Shown: one piece after another, positions 42,807 to 54,675 of the stretch
Layout of the letters: the number at the start of each line of letters is the position of its first letter
Numbering within the stretch: position 1 is the first letter of the stretch
Assembly (NCBI GenBank): GCA_029168955.1
Contig: JAPDOI010000132.1
Location: forward strand, 744,001-808,000
Reading direction: 5' to 3'
Origin: Aplectana chamaeleonis
Lineage: Eukaryota > Nematoda > Chromadorea > Rhabditida > Cosmocercidae
Length of the DNA: 64,000 bases
Notes under the pieces: model-generated
What the model was told of the DNA's origin: nothing
Database searches by the model: none
The model's input: the letters and a program-made list of their open reading frames with translations, nothing else
Translations under genes and position numbers: made by a program

Positions 42807-45800
42807 CTTAAAATATAAACGTAGGATCACAAACTGAAACTAGGACCTTGTTCTTAACCAACATCTTTCTTCCATTTCCCACTGCTGACGATTCTCTCCG
42901 ATAAATTTCGCATATATTGTTGATCATCACCAAAAATTATGAAATGAGATGTTCTCTAAACTATCCAGACAATATAAGCATGAAACTGTTTAGTAACTAG
43001 CGATGCAACTTACAAACTCTTTAGCAATTTTATTCGCTGCGTCAACTGTCCTGGCCGTATCAGTGGAGATATTATAAGCAAGAAAGTCAGTCCGGCGGAT
43101 GTGAATACATGTAGCATTATTTCGAGATCTTGAAAACAGTGAAACCTCTCTCTCAATTAGATTTTATACACTGCCGTCATCTGTCCTTACGCGAAAGAGC
43201 CTTGTTTCACCTAGAGGGGCCTTCAGGGCTCAGGTCGCGGAGTTTCTCGCAGCGACAAACAGCGGTGACTTATTCAATATCTACTAAAGTCGGCGACGGC
43301 GGCTACCGGCGCGGCGTGAAGTGCTACGCAGGGCACCTCAAAAGGTTTTGATGCCGCGATCTGCCGAGTTTTTCTTTGACGTCTACGTCACAGCCAGCAA
43401 GTGGCAACCATCGTCGGCAATGTTTGGAAAAACTTTTGTCGCCGCGGCAAGATTGACGCTCGGCGACTAATCAACTCTGCAGACCCCTTACGGGTCCAAA
43501 AAAACTTTGACACCGGGCGGCGCAGTAGTGGGCAACGTGTGGAAAATCGATTTCAAGCCTGGACAGATCAACATACTTTCATTGCGTGCAGTCTGCATGT
43601 GTCTCGCTGGCTGCTTTGATTCCCTCTCAACGATTCACTTTGCTTCTGCGCAAATTCGAATATTTTTCAAAATGGGCACAGAAATAAATTCAAAATGTGA
43701 GGCTTGCAATTCATAACATGGGCATATTATCTTTAAACAGATACGTCGTCCAATTCCAGGACATCAGTGTTCCTCACCGATTGAATAGTGAAAGTAAAGC
43801 CGGTTGGTCCGTTGGAGGGGATCGACCCAGATCACGCGTTGATTTATTCGCGATTTCGGGGGAAAATACTAACAAGGGAAGTATAAAAAGCGTAGGTCGG
43901 ATCTGCCAAAACGACTAGTATGGTTAGTATCTCTTCTGGCTTAATAGTAAAAATGCGCAGTATCCCGCGGCGAGCCGCAGGTTCAAAAGAGTTATGAGCA
44001 TTTGTTAAGCCTGGCGAAAAGGCAAGGGTACCCATCAGGCATTTTTTTTGGAGTTGCAAAAAAACTTTTGAATTCAGCCCAAAACTTGTGTATGTAGGGG
44101 TAATCAAGGGTGGTGAACACGAATCTGGAGTCCATTCGTCGAAATTTAGAGGTTTACTGTAGGTTACGGTAGGTAACATGTCATTTAGGGGTCAAAACCC
44201 ACCTTAGTATTTTTAAAATCGACAAACGGACGTTAAATTCGTATTCTCCACCCCGAATAACCCCCGTATACAAAATTTGAGTAAAATCTGAGATTTTGAC
44301 CAAACTACCGTATACCCACCGTAATCTACCGTAGTCTGCAAAAATTCAATAAACGGACTCCAGATTCGTGTTTAGCACTCCAAATAACCCTCAGCAAATG
44401 ATTTTGAGACATATCTAACGTAGAAAACCGGAAATCTCTCGAAAGTGGCGTTTTTCCCTCGAAATTTTCCCCGGTTGGGAAGCTTCAAACGAAATGAGCC
44501 GAAAACTTTTGGAAATCGACTAATAAATCTCAAAATCGTGATCAGCGCCCCAAAAAACCACTCTGGGAGAATTTTAAGTCAAATCTGGAAAATTTTTCTA
44601 AAACGCTTCCAGAGCCCTCTATTGGTAGAAATAAGCGCCCAATCGAAAATCCGTACAAGTCCAAAACGCTGTTAGGCTGGACGGAAAAAGTGCGTTCACC
44701 CAAGATTTGCTCAGGGTGGTAGTTTTGGGTGCTGAACACATTTATGAGGTCCGTTTCCGAATTTTCCGAAGAATAACGCGATTTTTGGAAGGTACAAAAA
44801 GCACAAAAAATGAGCTTTTCAAGCTTGTAACTTCTTGGAACCTGCGGCTCGCGGCGGGATACTGCGCACTTTTACTATTGAGCCACAAGAGATACTAACG
44901 ACACTAGTCGTTTTGGCAGATCAGACCTACGCTTTGTATACTTCCCTCGTAAGAAGAAAACCGATTTATACAGCAATCTTGCGTCAGCGGTACACTTTCG
45001 AACTCTTGCAACTGCGCTCAAACATATTTTACTATATCACGTATAATAAACAATGATTTCAAGCACTCCGCGTGCTTGTATTTTATATCGTATACGTGAA
45101 CTTATGTTGAGTGAAAACTGACCAGGGCTAGGCGTAATTACGATTTACGATTTACGAACTACGGGCGTTTTCGGCAAATTTTTCACGATTTACGATTAAC
45201 GAAATTTCGGCCTAAAATCGTAACGAATCATAACAAATCGTAGCAAAACATGAAAACGCGGCTGAACGAACATAGCAAATTGCGGTATAGTGCAAAGATA
45301 AATCTAACACTCCTTCAACATTCCTGGCATTTAATTATTCTTTTATTTTCAATTTCCTTAGCCTGACATTCCCATCCAGGCGTAGTCAGCAGTAAGGTCG
45401 GTCCTGGCGAAATATATTTAATTGTTGATAACGAGATTAAGGGACGACCGACCGCTTCGCTTCTTACACTGACCGGCTCAAACTTACAATTAAGCTCCAA
45501 CCTTTCATTGCTCCAGATGCGAGCCAGGTCCGTGAAGCCGAGTAAGGTTCGGCGCGGGTGTGGGCTCCCACAGCGGGGGGTCTGAGCTCCGGAGGGGTGG
45601 AAGCGGGGAGTCGGATCTTTGGACGAAGACCAATTGAATCAACGTGTTTGTGAGTAAAAATCGTTAATAGCGGTTTTTCCCGTAGATTTCAAATATAGAT
45701 TGCGATTCAGATAAAGGCTCATTTAACCGATTTACGAGTCAAGGAGTTCAAATAGGGAGTTTAGGGGAAGTAAAGGTCTTTCCAGAATAAAATTCAAGAC

Positions 45801-48800
45801 CTATGAATCTTCCATGTAGAAAGTCCAGAGCAGTTTGACTACTAAATGCAAAATGATTTCTACAGATGATTACGATGAGTCACGAGAGTTTATATTCGTG
45901 TTGAGCGGGGTCGATTCACCCTATATACTCACTTTCACCATCTCAGATGAACGCTGAAGACCGCTACACTATATGGGATCACACCTTTCTCAGGTGTGGT
46001 CCCGCCGGAAGTCGTCAATTTTGAGAACTAGGAGTCATGAGAGTAGGATATTTGAGTCCAGCGTGGTCGATTTACCTCCTATACAATTTTTCACTATCTC
46101 AGATGAACGCCGAAGACCGCTGCAGCATAAGGGATCACACCTTTCTCAGGTGTGGTCTCGCCGGAAGTCGTCAATTTCGAAAACTTGGAGCCATGAGAGT
46201 AGGATATTTGAGTTCAGGGTGGTCGATTTACCTGGCCTACTCCAAAAACCTATAACGTTCCAAAAACCTACTTTTTTAAAGACAGCCGATTTTTTCATCG
46301 TCTCCCGCTATCTATGTAGCGGTCTTCGGCGTTCATTTGAGATGGTCAAAACAAGTCTCAAGGGTAAATCGACCACGCTGGACTCAAACATCCTACTCCT
46401 GTGACTCTTGAGAGAATATAGACCCCCAGCGAGATCGAACCATTTTTTAAACATCCGCATTTTATTACACAGCACAATCTGTTACCAGTTTCATATACTT
46501 TTGCACTTTCAGCTCCTCTCCACGTAAATGCCATAGGCGCTGTTTGTGCTCTCGTCCTCTCAAGCATCCGAATTTAGTGGCAAAGCATTGGCTTCGAGCT
46601 GACAATTTTGGTTTTTTAACCATTTGACAATTTCATACTTGCCATTTAAATACGACAAGAGAAATTTCACTGCAGTGAAACGTTAGAGGTATGTGTACCT
46701 GCTGGATAAACTGCTTGAACACATCAGCTCTTGGTGGGGGGTGGGAGAAAACGGTCAAAAATTGACCTACTAACGTTCCTGGAGGTAAAATGGGGTCTGA
46801 GATAAAATGCCATCAGAGGGCGCGGGGTCTGAGCAAAACTGGCCGGACCACACCTCGTGCAGTACCCTGAAGACGAGCTTCACGGCTTTTTGCTTCCATG
46901 GAACGCTCTCGCCACATGATGAACAGTAGAGACGCAGACCTTTTGCGGAACTACAATCTACATTGGAGTGAAATTCAGGTCCGCATTTGCAGACAACCGC
47001 TGTTGCAACACATAGTGCAAACAGAATCATGCTTGGACCACGAGGTCCTCACACGACAGATCTTCGTCCCAGCACGACCATCTTCAAGTAATCTGCAAAC
47101 TGCAAATGCGATCATCTGCAACTGCGGGCAACAACTTCATTCCGATAGAGATAGTACGTAAATATATGGGGCTTGGCTCTAAAGACCTGGCTGTCTCACG
47201 GAACAAATAAAGGTTAGAATTCAATACACTTCGTTGATTCGCGGTGATTTGGAAAACAGCCTTCCCCACGGATCTATCTTGAGTAGTTCAAAAGGTACGC
47301 ACAAACAAAAAACTGGTGTTTCGTGATATCAAATCCACTGAAGAATCGTGGCAATATTTTTCTAACCGGAAAACACTATTCCACGAAGAGTTTTTTTTCA
47401 CACTACCTTTTGATTGATGCCTATCTCGAGAGGCTACGAGAGGAAATGTGGTGATTTCGAAATTCGGTTTGAACCGTTTCAAAAATGGCTGCAGAGTCAT
47501 CTTCCTTTCCAAAAAAGAATCTCAAATGTTTTTAAAGGTGAGAATTTCAGCGAATTCTGATTGCAAAGGAAAAGAAGATTAAGAATCCGTTTATTTTCGA
47601 GTAAGAAATTTAGAGAGAACCTTCACCTTTTTGCATATCATGATCCTAAACAACGTTAACCTTTCAGACCGCTGTCTACACCTCCAAGCAAACTTATGCT
47701 TATGGGAGTGGAACGCTCATAACTCCGTTAAGAGCAACACTCAAGAAAAATGTATATAGGGCAGATTTTCTGTGTCAAAAAGTGGTTTTGGAAATGTATA
47801 TCTCCTTGGGGATGACCACCTTGTCCAAGCATTCCTCCTTTGGAAGTTTGAGTCTAAAACTATCGGATCGTAAATTTTTCCTCATCACAGTGTTGCCCTG
47901 CTTGGTTTCCGTTGGACTGCGTCTAGTTAAGCAATGGTTCTCTATGTTTTCGTATTCAAAAATTGGGCAAAACTTGGCACAGGTTTGGTACTCGATTAAG
48001 GTTAGAATTTCCATTTTGTCTATTAATGTCGCGTCCATCTCACGTAAATGTACTGAACATTTATTCAAGTAAATACTGCTCAAAAAAGGGTCATTTTGAA
48101 ATCCAACCTCCAATCTTCTTGGGTATGGAAACACCTCGTCCTTGAAACGCAAAGGTGTCTCCCTATCGAATGAGGTTTGGGGTAGTTGTGGGCTTCTTGC
48201 TCGTTATCAGTTGCGAATTACGAATTGCGATTTACGAATTACGAGGAATTTAGAAAAATACGATTTACGATTTACGAAATTCAAAAATTCAGTTACGCAC
48301 AGCCCTGATGCTGACTACGCCATCAATAATGAACCAACTCGGTCAATGCGATCCGTAGTAACTGTGCCTGCAGCGTCGGCCGATAAAGAGCGTTGGTCTG
48401 GCAAAAGGGGTCTGCAGAGTTGAAGTTGCGGCGTTGCTCGCAGCGACGAACAGCACTGGGTGATGCAATATCAATTATATTCGGCGACGATGGCGACCGA
48501 CGCGGACTGAAGGGCGACGAGAGGGCACCGCAGAGTGTTTTGACGCCGCGATGGCCCTACATCACTGCCAGCGAGAGGCAACCGACGCCGCGACGATAAT
48601 GTTTCGAAACATTTCTGTCGCCGCGTCAAGGCTGACGCTCGGCGACCACTCGCCGGTCTCTGCAACTCTGCAGACCCCTATAGAACACGCATTTCGACGC
48701 GCAACTCATCCATTTAGACAAGCATATTGAGAAGAAAGCATCGCGTTACATTCTCATTTTGCCGATGGCAATGTCGCCTTCTCTCGAAATATTTGTCGAA

Positions 48801-51800
48801 AACTTCAGGAAGCCACGAATTTCATCAAGGTAGTCGCTGAAGTAGCCAGGATGTTGACCAAATGAGAAATCCAGATGAAGATATTTAGCAGTGTGATTCA
48901 TGAACCTGAAATCGTTTAGCCGATGAAGTTTGAAAATCGCAAAAATTGACCGATCAAGTGTGGTGAACGTGAGCTACTACTAGGTCCTTTCTAACTCACT
49001 GACAAGGTGACTACTATTACTCACACACTCGCGGGGGTCGGTGGCCGATTGAGAGGAGTTGAACAGGTAGCATGCTGCCGCCCGGAACGAAAAAAAAGGG
49101 GCGGGCAAGGCCCGAAAACTCCCGCATGCATGCTGAAAACTCCGCGTGTCAACCTTTTACCGACCCTACAATGCCACGTCACAGTTGACCCTTTCACACC
49201 GAGAGCTCTGCCTAATCACCGACCACTCAAAGTGACGTCACACCCACTTGTTTACACCGATAGTTTTGCCTTATCATCTCCCACCGACCACCACCTACCA
49301 CTCCTGCAGTCGCGGGCGTCGGTGACAGGTCGGGAGGCAGCATTGGCGAATCAACCTGCCACCGACGCTCGCCAGAGCGTCGATATCCCGAACAATACGA
49401 ACAACGACAAGCACAAACACGTCACATTTAAGGGCAGGGTATACATTGTGGGCTGCCATTTACGCGCTCTACACGAGAGAGTATCAGAGAAAAACAGTGC
49501 AGACACTGCAATACGTCGACCCGAAATCTCCGCCACATTATAGACATTACCACGAAAACTCCGGCAGTTATGAGTCATGCCGGAACCTCCGCCGATCAGC
49601 CAGATCCGATCAATTTGACTGGGAAAGGGGCGTTTTAACCGGCCACCGACCCCCGCGATTGCCTGAGTAGTCAAAAAGGCAATCATAAATGCAATGTTCA
49701 TTTTTAGAATCATTGTAGAATCTCAGCATACCCATCAGAGCTGAATGCGATAGCTTTGAACTAACTAGGGAAGTATACAAAGCACATGCCGGATCTGCCG
49801 GATCTTGGAAACGAATTGTATTGTCAGTATCTCTTGAAAGAAAAACAAAAAAAAGAAAAAGAGAAAAGTAAAACTCTGCAGTATCCCGCCCCGAGCAGAT
49901 GGTTCCAAAAAGTTATGAGCGTTTTTGAAGTTTGGCGAAAAAGTAAGGGTATCCTTACCTATTGAGGGTACCCTTACCATCAGAATTTTTTTGTTTGAAA
50001 AAAAAATCGGATTTTGCCAAAGACTTGTATAGAGAGGCGATTGAGGGTGCTGAAAACAAATCTGGAGTGTTTGTCGCAATTCTGAGGTTTATTGTAGGCT
50101 ACCGTCGGCAATACGCCATTTATGAGCGAAACATACCCTAGTAGTCGGAAATTCGGAAATTGACATCAAATTCGTATTCACCCCGAAATCCGGAAATCTC
50201 AAAAGTCGCGTCTTTCCCTCAAAATTTTCCCCGGCTGCGAATCTCTGAACGAATTAAGCCAAAAACTTGAGAAAAGCAACACATAAATCTCAGATTCGTG
50301 ATCAGCGTCCCAAAAGAACTTTGGGAGAATTTCTAGTCAGACCTAAAACATTTTTCTGAAGCGCTTTCAGGACCCCTGATTGATAGAAGTAACCCCTGAA
50401 CCGCAAATTCATAAATGTCCAAAACGCTACAAGTCTGCACAAAGTTTGGAAAATGTGCCTTTACCCAAACTTTGCTCAGGAGAATCGTTCTGGGCGTTGT
50501 GCACAATTATGGGGTCCGTTTCCGGATTTTCGAAAGTTTACTGAGCGTTTTCCAAGGTATAAAAAGCACAAAAAACGACCGTTTTGAGCTTCTAACTTCT
50601 CGGAGCCAGCGATTCGTGACTGGGTACTGCGCAGTTTTACTACAGATGCCCAAGAGATACTAACAATACAATTAGTTTCTCCCGAAGTACGTTTTGTAAA
50701 CTTCCCTCGTAAGCTACATATCTCATGTCTATTTTCGTGGTCCTGTTCGTCAACAGGCTTGACCCTCGTCAGGGCCAGCCGCGACAAATTCAAAACTGGG
50801 CCTTAGCAGTTTTCGTAATATCCGCATGTTCACAAGTGATTGAAACCAACTCTGTGGGGCAAACCTCCTTGATTCATTCATGTGATTGCATTAGAACCAT
50901 AAACTTGCGATGGGCGCACCAAGAGAACAGGCCACACTATGCCCACGCCCAATCACTGACATGAATCACTTACAACGCGACCTAGAAGTCCGTTTCGGAG
51001 GGCACCCATTTAGCTTTGACAAAATGTGTATCTCTTGTCGTGCGTTACTGTTCTTGTGCAACCGGTTAATGATGGGATCACGCTCTCAAAGAATTAATCA
51101 CACGTGAATTTCATGAAGATTTGCACACGAGAGGATACTATAACACATTACATTCGGATGGGCTCAAGTAAGAGCTTGCGAGGACAGAAATGACTTAAAG
51201 GCACAGTCCAACCTCAGAATTGGTTTTCTGTTTTTCCGCCTATCTTGAATACGGCCTCACGCTGATTCCAAAGATGTCTCTGGAATCGTTTAAGACCCCT
51301 TGGAAACGGAGTTATGGCCCCTCAAAAATTGAGCTACGGAAGCATGGTGGACGAGTTTTCCGGGGGTTGTAACTTCCGTAATTTGCAACCTATGTATGCG
51401 AGTCGATCAGAATAAAGAGAGAGGCTGAGAATTAAGGGAAGAACGGGGCTATTGATCAGAAATCATCTCTCATCTCACCACTATTGAGCTCGAAAGATCG
51501 TAAAAGGGGCGTGCCAAAGTGACTTCCGGGGGTGGGCGCCCCAGGGTGGCTTCCTCCTATATCTCGCTTATTCAGAGGAATTGAGAGCTCGCACTTGGCA
51601 GGTGTCATATACGGTGGGTCTACTTCACACCTGTATAGAAATCTCAGTTTTCGTCCCTGAGCTTGGACTGTGCCTTTAAAGGCAGTGTTCACGATGAAAA
51701 TCGTTTTTCTGTTTTTCCATCTATCTTGAAATGGCCCCATGCTGATTCCAATGGTGTCTCTGAAATCCCACAAGACCTTCTGTGAACGCAGGTATGGTCC

Positions 51801-52633
51801 CTCAAAGATTGAGCTATAGAAACATGGTGGACGAGTTGTCCGAGGCTTGTAACTTCCGTCTTTTGCAGCCGATCTATGCGAGCTGACCTGAGTAAAAAGA
51901 GAAGCTGAGAATGAAGGGAAGAACGGGGCTAATGATTGAAAATCATCGCTCATCTCACGATCTCGAGCAATCATTTGTTCACGTCGGTTGGCGTGTGATG
52001 CGCTTTTGGGGTTTTCAATGCGCTTGAAGTTGCAACTTCGGGCTCTTTGGGGCTCTTCCTGGCTCGTTTTTATGCGTTCTTTCGACCTTAACGTTACAGA
52101 GTGTCCCTCCACTACCCAATCCTAGTGGAATTTCGAAAACTTTTTTCATCGTGAACACTGCCTTTAGATCATTGCTCTCATACTTCCGAACGAACATGGT
52201 ACTGACTCTTCTGAAAGCAAAGCAAAGCAAAGCAGTTAGATGGATCGGGATATCCAAAAGTCTTCTGAACTACGCCAAATGAGTGATATGAAAACAGTGC
52301 TGAAATAGGTTGATATACCTTCGTGGATCGTCGTACACACAACACGAACCAGCGAATTTCACAAAAGTTTCATTTGCCGAGCACTGAAATTTGAAAGCGC
52401 TGATATTTGAGTTTCCCGATGCTCTCAGAAGCAACAATGAATGTTTTCTTTGGAGTAAAGTGTAATCAATGTAAACCAACCTCCGCTAATACGTAGGTGG
52501 CTTGGAGAAGAGGGAACACTCCCTTGAAGATGTTCAAGTGCCCCTCAACGTGTGGTCGATCAGAACTGTATGGTAGGTAGTGAATTCGTCTAAGCGTACG
52601 TGCGATTCCATATCCACTTATGAGGTGGAATAG
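42591..52633 (-). CDS. GT11 alpha-1,2-fucosyltransferase-like gene A (six exons visible, first exon off-region)
   Basis: Exons, right to left: 52481-52633, 52319-52383, 48750-48905, 43014-43128, 42863-42955 (or 42859), about 42591-42806. Phases agree across junctions. Conserved landmarks: FHLISGYGIARTLRR after the missing GRLGNQ exon; CCVYDDPRR; KYLHLDFSFGQHPGYF; CIHIRRTDF, the HxRRxD GDP-fucose motif; FIIFGDDQQYM; and ASTFGWFLAFF. Together with an N-terminal exon like the one at 870-1032, the protein would be about 320-330 residues, normal for GT11. Such enzymes fucosylate glycans in the Golgi and are expanded in nematodes. Introns 3 and 4 of the visible set are 3.4 and 5.6 kb and filled with transposons. 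No break in coding sequence was found, so the gene could be functional. Confidence 0.82.
42863..42955 (-). CDS. GT11 gene A, penultimate exon
   Basis: Starts after GTTTAG in phase 0 with RTSHFIIFGDDQQYMRNLSE and ends near KWKKD at a GTTGGTTA donor; an alternative GTTAAG donor would end it at 42859. The FGDD block is typical of this family just after the HxRRxD exon. Confidence 0.72.
43014..43128 (-). CDS. GT11 gene A, exon with the HxRRxD motif
   Basis: A 115-nt exon after TTTTCAAG: one base completes a split codon, then SRNNATCIHIRRTDFLAYNI and TVDAANKIAKEF to donor GTAAGTTG. HIRRTD is GT11 motif I, implicated in GDP-fucose binding. Confidence 0.82.
43129..43874. other. Intron 4 segment with a GGGGTCTGCAGAGTT-repeat relative
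   Basis: 43200-43490 resembles the element at 48407-48678 (GTCGCCGCG and CGCTCGGCGAC blocks, ending CTCTGCAGACCCC) but is more decayed. The remainder up to 43874 shows no exon. Confidence 0.5.
43875..44947. mobile_element. Long-TIR element, copy 1 (GT11 gene A intron 4)
   Basis: The ends AGGGAAGTATAAAAAGCG and CGCTTTGTATACTTCCCT begin about 110 bp of inverted similarity, including the blocks GCCAAAACGACTAGT, AGTATCTC and GCAGTATCCCGC. The centre (44100-44400) holds GTATACCCACCGTAATCTAC-type sequence. No transposase was seen. Confidence 0.75.
45123..48307. mobile_element. Large hAT-like element, different family (3.2 kb, GT11 gene A intron 4)
   Basis: The ends CAGGGCTAGGCGTAATT and GTTACGCACAGCCCTG are flanked by 8-mers AAACTGAC (45115-45122) and ATGCTGAC (48308-48315), 6 of 8 matching. 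Both subterminal regions repeat ACGATTTACGAATTACG-like words. The interior shows no recognisable hAT transposase; it contains the repeat trio at 45930-46400 and short frames without domains (for example 46770-47030 and 47775-48152, minus). Confidence 0.7.
45930..46400. repeat. Three-copy repeat, two direct and one inverted
   Basis: Two tandem copies of about 160 bp (each with ATCTCAGATGAACGC, CTCAGGTGTGGTC and GAGTAGGATATTTGAGT) are followed by a shorter inverted copy at about 46320-46400 (GCGTTCATTTGAGATGG, then CCTACTC). All lie inside the 45123-48307 element. Confidence 0.7.
48407..48678. mobile_element. 272-bp MITE with GGGGTCTGCAGAGTT ends
   Basis: GGGGTCTGCAGAGTT at 48407 and AACTCTGCAGACCCC ending at 48678 form perfect 15-bp inverted ends. 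Fragments of the same family lie at 43200-43490 and about 14980-15056. It sits in intron 4 of gene A, 72 bp from the exon at 48750. Confidence 0.75.
48750..48905 (-). CDS. GT11 gene A, exon with KYLHLDFSFG
   Basis: A 156-nt exon after TTTCAG. One base completes the Arg codon begun in the exon at 52319. Then FMNHTAKYLHLDFSFGQHPG and YLDEIRGFLKFSTNIS, ending at donor GTAACG with two bases of a split codon that the exon at 43128 completes. These match the mid-region of nematode GT11 enzymes. Confidence 0.8.
48906..49766. other. GT11 gene A intron 3, with a repeat of GGGGGTCGGTGGCC type
   Basis: Around 49027 a GCGGGGGTCGGTGGCC sequence is mirrored near 49640 (GGCCACCGACCCCCGC), with CTGACTACTC/GAGTAGTCA-like words outside, suggesting a further inverted-end element of about 620 bp. 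No exon was seen. Confidence 0.5.
49767..50707. mobile_element. Long-TIR element, copy 2 (GT11 gene A intron 3)
   Basis: Same family as 43875-44947: AGGGAAGTATACAAAGC at the left, ACTTCCCT at the right, with shared inner blocks GCAGTATCCCGC, AAGAGATACTAAC and an inverted centre. Further fragments lie at about 55246-55590 and 61400-61640. Confidence 0.72.
51200..51674. mobile_element. GGCACAGTCCAA MITE
   Basis: The ends GGCACAGTCCAA and TTGGACTGTGCC are flanked by TTAAA and TTTAAA. The left half of the body closely matches the neighbouring element at 51681 in the same orientation, although the termini differ. Confidence 0.75.
51681..52162. mobile_element. GGCAGTG MITE fused to the previous element
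   Basis: The ends GGCAGTGTTCACGATG and CATCGTGAACACTGCC are flanked by TTTAAA (shared with the element to the left) and TTTAGA. The body differs from the 11474-11954 copy and instead resembles 51200-51674 and 62652-63135, so one set of termini is associated with at least two bodies. Confidence 0.78.
52319..52383 (-). CDS. GT11 gene A, small exon with CCVYDDPRR
   Basis: A 65-nt exon after AATTTCAG: CSANETFVKFAGSCCVYDDP then Arg and a split Arg codon, ending at donor GTATATCA. The phase fits both neighbours. Confidence 0.8.
52481..52633 (-). CDS. GT11 gene A, exon with FHLISGYGIA
   Basis: A 51-codon exon between TTTACAG and a GTTGGTTT donor, phase 0 at both ends. It starts LFHLISGYGIARTLRRIHYL, which normally follows directly on GRLGNQ in this family. 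The matching first exon must lie right of 52633 and was not found in the window. Confidence 0.82.
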
Positions 52634-53726
52634 CTGTAAACAAGTTCGATAGTACTTGGCATCCAACCACAGCACAAATATCCTAGAGTTATACTTGCCA
52701 AGCTCTAGAGTTTACTTTACTCAGGCTGAATTCTGAGAGTAGGATTAGCGCATCACATCATAATTGCTCACACACTAGCCCTTGTCTACAAAATTTTACA
52801 CCCACACACACATTAATGGGCAACGAACAGTTTTATGACACATATGGTGTCGGCCTCCTGTCGCCCTGGTAAAACTGGTTGTTCAATTAATCGCTACTCT
52901 GCCATTGTTCAAACAAGTATCAATCTTTTTTGTCAGAAGAACGGCTACAGGACGACAATACGTACGAAATCTTTGGAATATAAAATTGACTATGACAGAC
53001 GCGCCTTTGTGTCCGCAATGATACAGAAGACGTTTTGTGATCACGCCTCTTCTCTATCGCGTCATATTTTATTTATTTATTTATTTTATACGTCGTTGTC
53101 GACGTGCTCAAAAACAACGAAATCAATGGATAGAACTCGGGAAAAACACAAATGTCATGAAAAACTCAGTGCAAAGAATCAACAGCGGGCGCAAGATCAT
53201 TGCTTCATATTCGCAGATAAATCAATGCCAGTGGTCCATTTTCAGCACACCTACACCATCCACCACCAGCACTAAGCTCGTCAGTGGTCCACCCGAGATC
53301 CCACTTCCGGAATAGGTATTTCAACTTATCTACGTTAGAATAAGGAGAGAAAGTTTCTGATGCTTGTATGATCTACAAACTGATTGTCGGCAGAATCGAG
53401 AAAGGCTTCCAAAAATTTTTCCGTCTCAAACTAACTAGAAAGAGATGAGAACAGAATCAAGTTTTATAGCCCAAGCACGATTCAACAGGAGGCTCGTGCT
53501 TTCGCTCTTAGAGCGGCTAATGTTTACAGTCCTTTAATGCAGATCACTGCACATATAAACACCTTGATGTGTTTCAAATGTTTCGCTGAAGCCAAGATGC
53601 TCGGCAATTAGGGATGCGTGTTTGAAAGGTTTCCTTGGAAGCGAATAATTGGAAAGACTTTTCCCTTTATTTAGCATCTCCCTGTTGCATTTGGGATGCT
53701 CATCGAATCCACAACGCGGGAACAGT
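52634..53726. other. Upstream of GT11 gene A, no further exon found
   Basis: A plus-strand frame at 53037-53315 ends KLVSGPPEIPLPE after a polar stretch and follows an ATTTATTTATTT microsatellite (53071-53083). It has no recognised domain. I searched by eye for a GxLGN-type exon on the minus strand and found none. Confidence 0.35.
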
Positions 53727-53899
53727 TCGGCTGACACATGTGACGCGCGCGGCGAAAAACCGCTGCGCTCACGTCGCCATTGGAGCGCGTTGACCAAACG
53801 CAACTATTTTTACTGTCAGAAGCCCCACCGTCTACGCGCCTTAACGACGGGCACGCAGCGGTTTTCCGCAGCTCACGATGTGCCAGCCGAACTACCCCC
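53727..53899. mobile_element. 173-bp GC-rich MITE
   Basis: AGTTCGGCTGACACATGTGA at the left is mirrored by CGATGTGCCAGCCGAACT at the right, with inner AAAACCGCTGCG/CGCAGCGGTTTT blocks. A one-ended relative lies at 35847-35960. Confidence 0.7.
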
Positions 53900-54104
53900 G
53901 CGCTGTAGATTCGATCAATGTCCTGCTGCATATCGTGCGTTCCTCTTGCACCATTGCGGAATTATTGTGATCTTCTTACCCTTTTTCACGAAGTTTTTTA
54001 AAGTATGTCGTAATGAATCTAGTCTAATCCAACCTTCATCCTTCGTCTACTATTTCTGGGTGAAAAACAGTTCAGCTGCATCATCCAACTACCGTATTTC
54101 CTGT

Positions 54105-54520
54105 AATTAAACACCTGGGTGTAGTATTTCTCAACCTCCTCCAAGAGGGGGGGGGGTTCAATTTGATGGAGGAGTTCAAATAGAGAGGAGGTTCTAATTT
54201 TCAACTGACGATTCAAAATTCAGTATGGGCAAGCAGAGTTTATTAGGCAAACCAAAGTAAGACAATTAGGAATTTGCTCGGCGAACGTCAAAAGATCATC
54301 ATCAATAAAGTCATTGTTGAAGTCCTCCCCAATATCAATCTCTTCGAAAATGTCAACAAGGTTTTGGGTGTCGACATCTCGGGCAGCGCATAGCAGTTTA
54401 CGTTCGGTATAAATGGGTCTCCAATGTGTTTTTAGCTGAGAGGAGGCTCTAATAGAGGTGGGTGTTATATTCTTCAACCTCCACCGAAAGGGGGGTTCAC
54501 TTAGAGGGAGTGGTTCAATA
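54105..54520. mobile_element. Putative inverted-end element with CCTCC(A/T)CC repeats
   Basis: TCTCAACCTCCTCCAAGAGG then a G-run (54128-54157) and TTCAACCTCCACCGAAAGGG (54473-54495) recur with GGTTCAA, GAGGAGG and TCTAAT words in several orientations. A minus-strand frame (54220-54477) rich in Asp and Glu lies between them; it could be a transposase remnant but has no motif I can name. Confidence 0.4.
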
Positions 54521-54675
54521 ACAATAGTAAGTTACATTTCTGTTAATGTCTTGAACACTCGTCGTAGAATTACGAACTTGATTACGAACTATGCTGGCTA
54601 CTTATTGTCTTCATAAAATTCTCTCCGAAGGTGTTCCCCGTTGTTCAAGGTTCATCTACCATAAGAGCTCGAACG

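Noticed and set aside
46770..47030. A small secreted cysteine-rich protein (minus)
   Set aside because: The hydrophobic start is short, no signal cleavage pattern is convincing, and it lies inside a hAT-like element.
51456..52112. A 218-codon minus-strand protein
   Set aside because: It spans two MITEs and their shared junction; the frame is a by-product of repeat sequence.
52165..52215. An exon of the GT11 gene right next to the MITE end
   Set aside because: An AG acceptor exists, but the encoded residues do not match the family. The exon at 48750-48905 fits both phase and conserved sequence.
54220..54477. An acidic transposase C terminus
   Set aside because: Asp/Glu-rich, but no DDE or DNA-binding motif is visible; kept only as part of a putative element.
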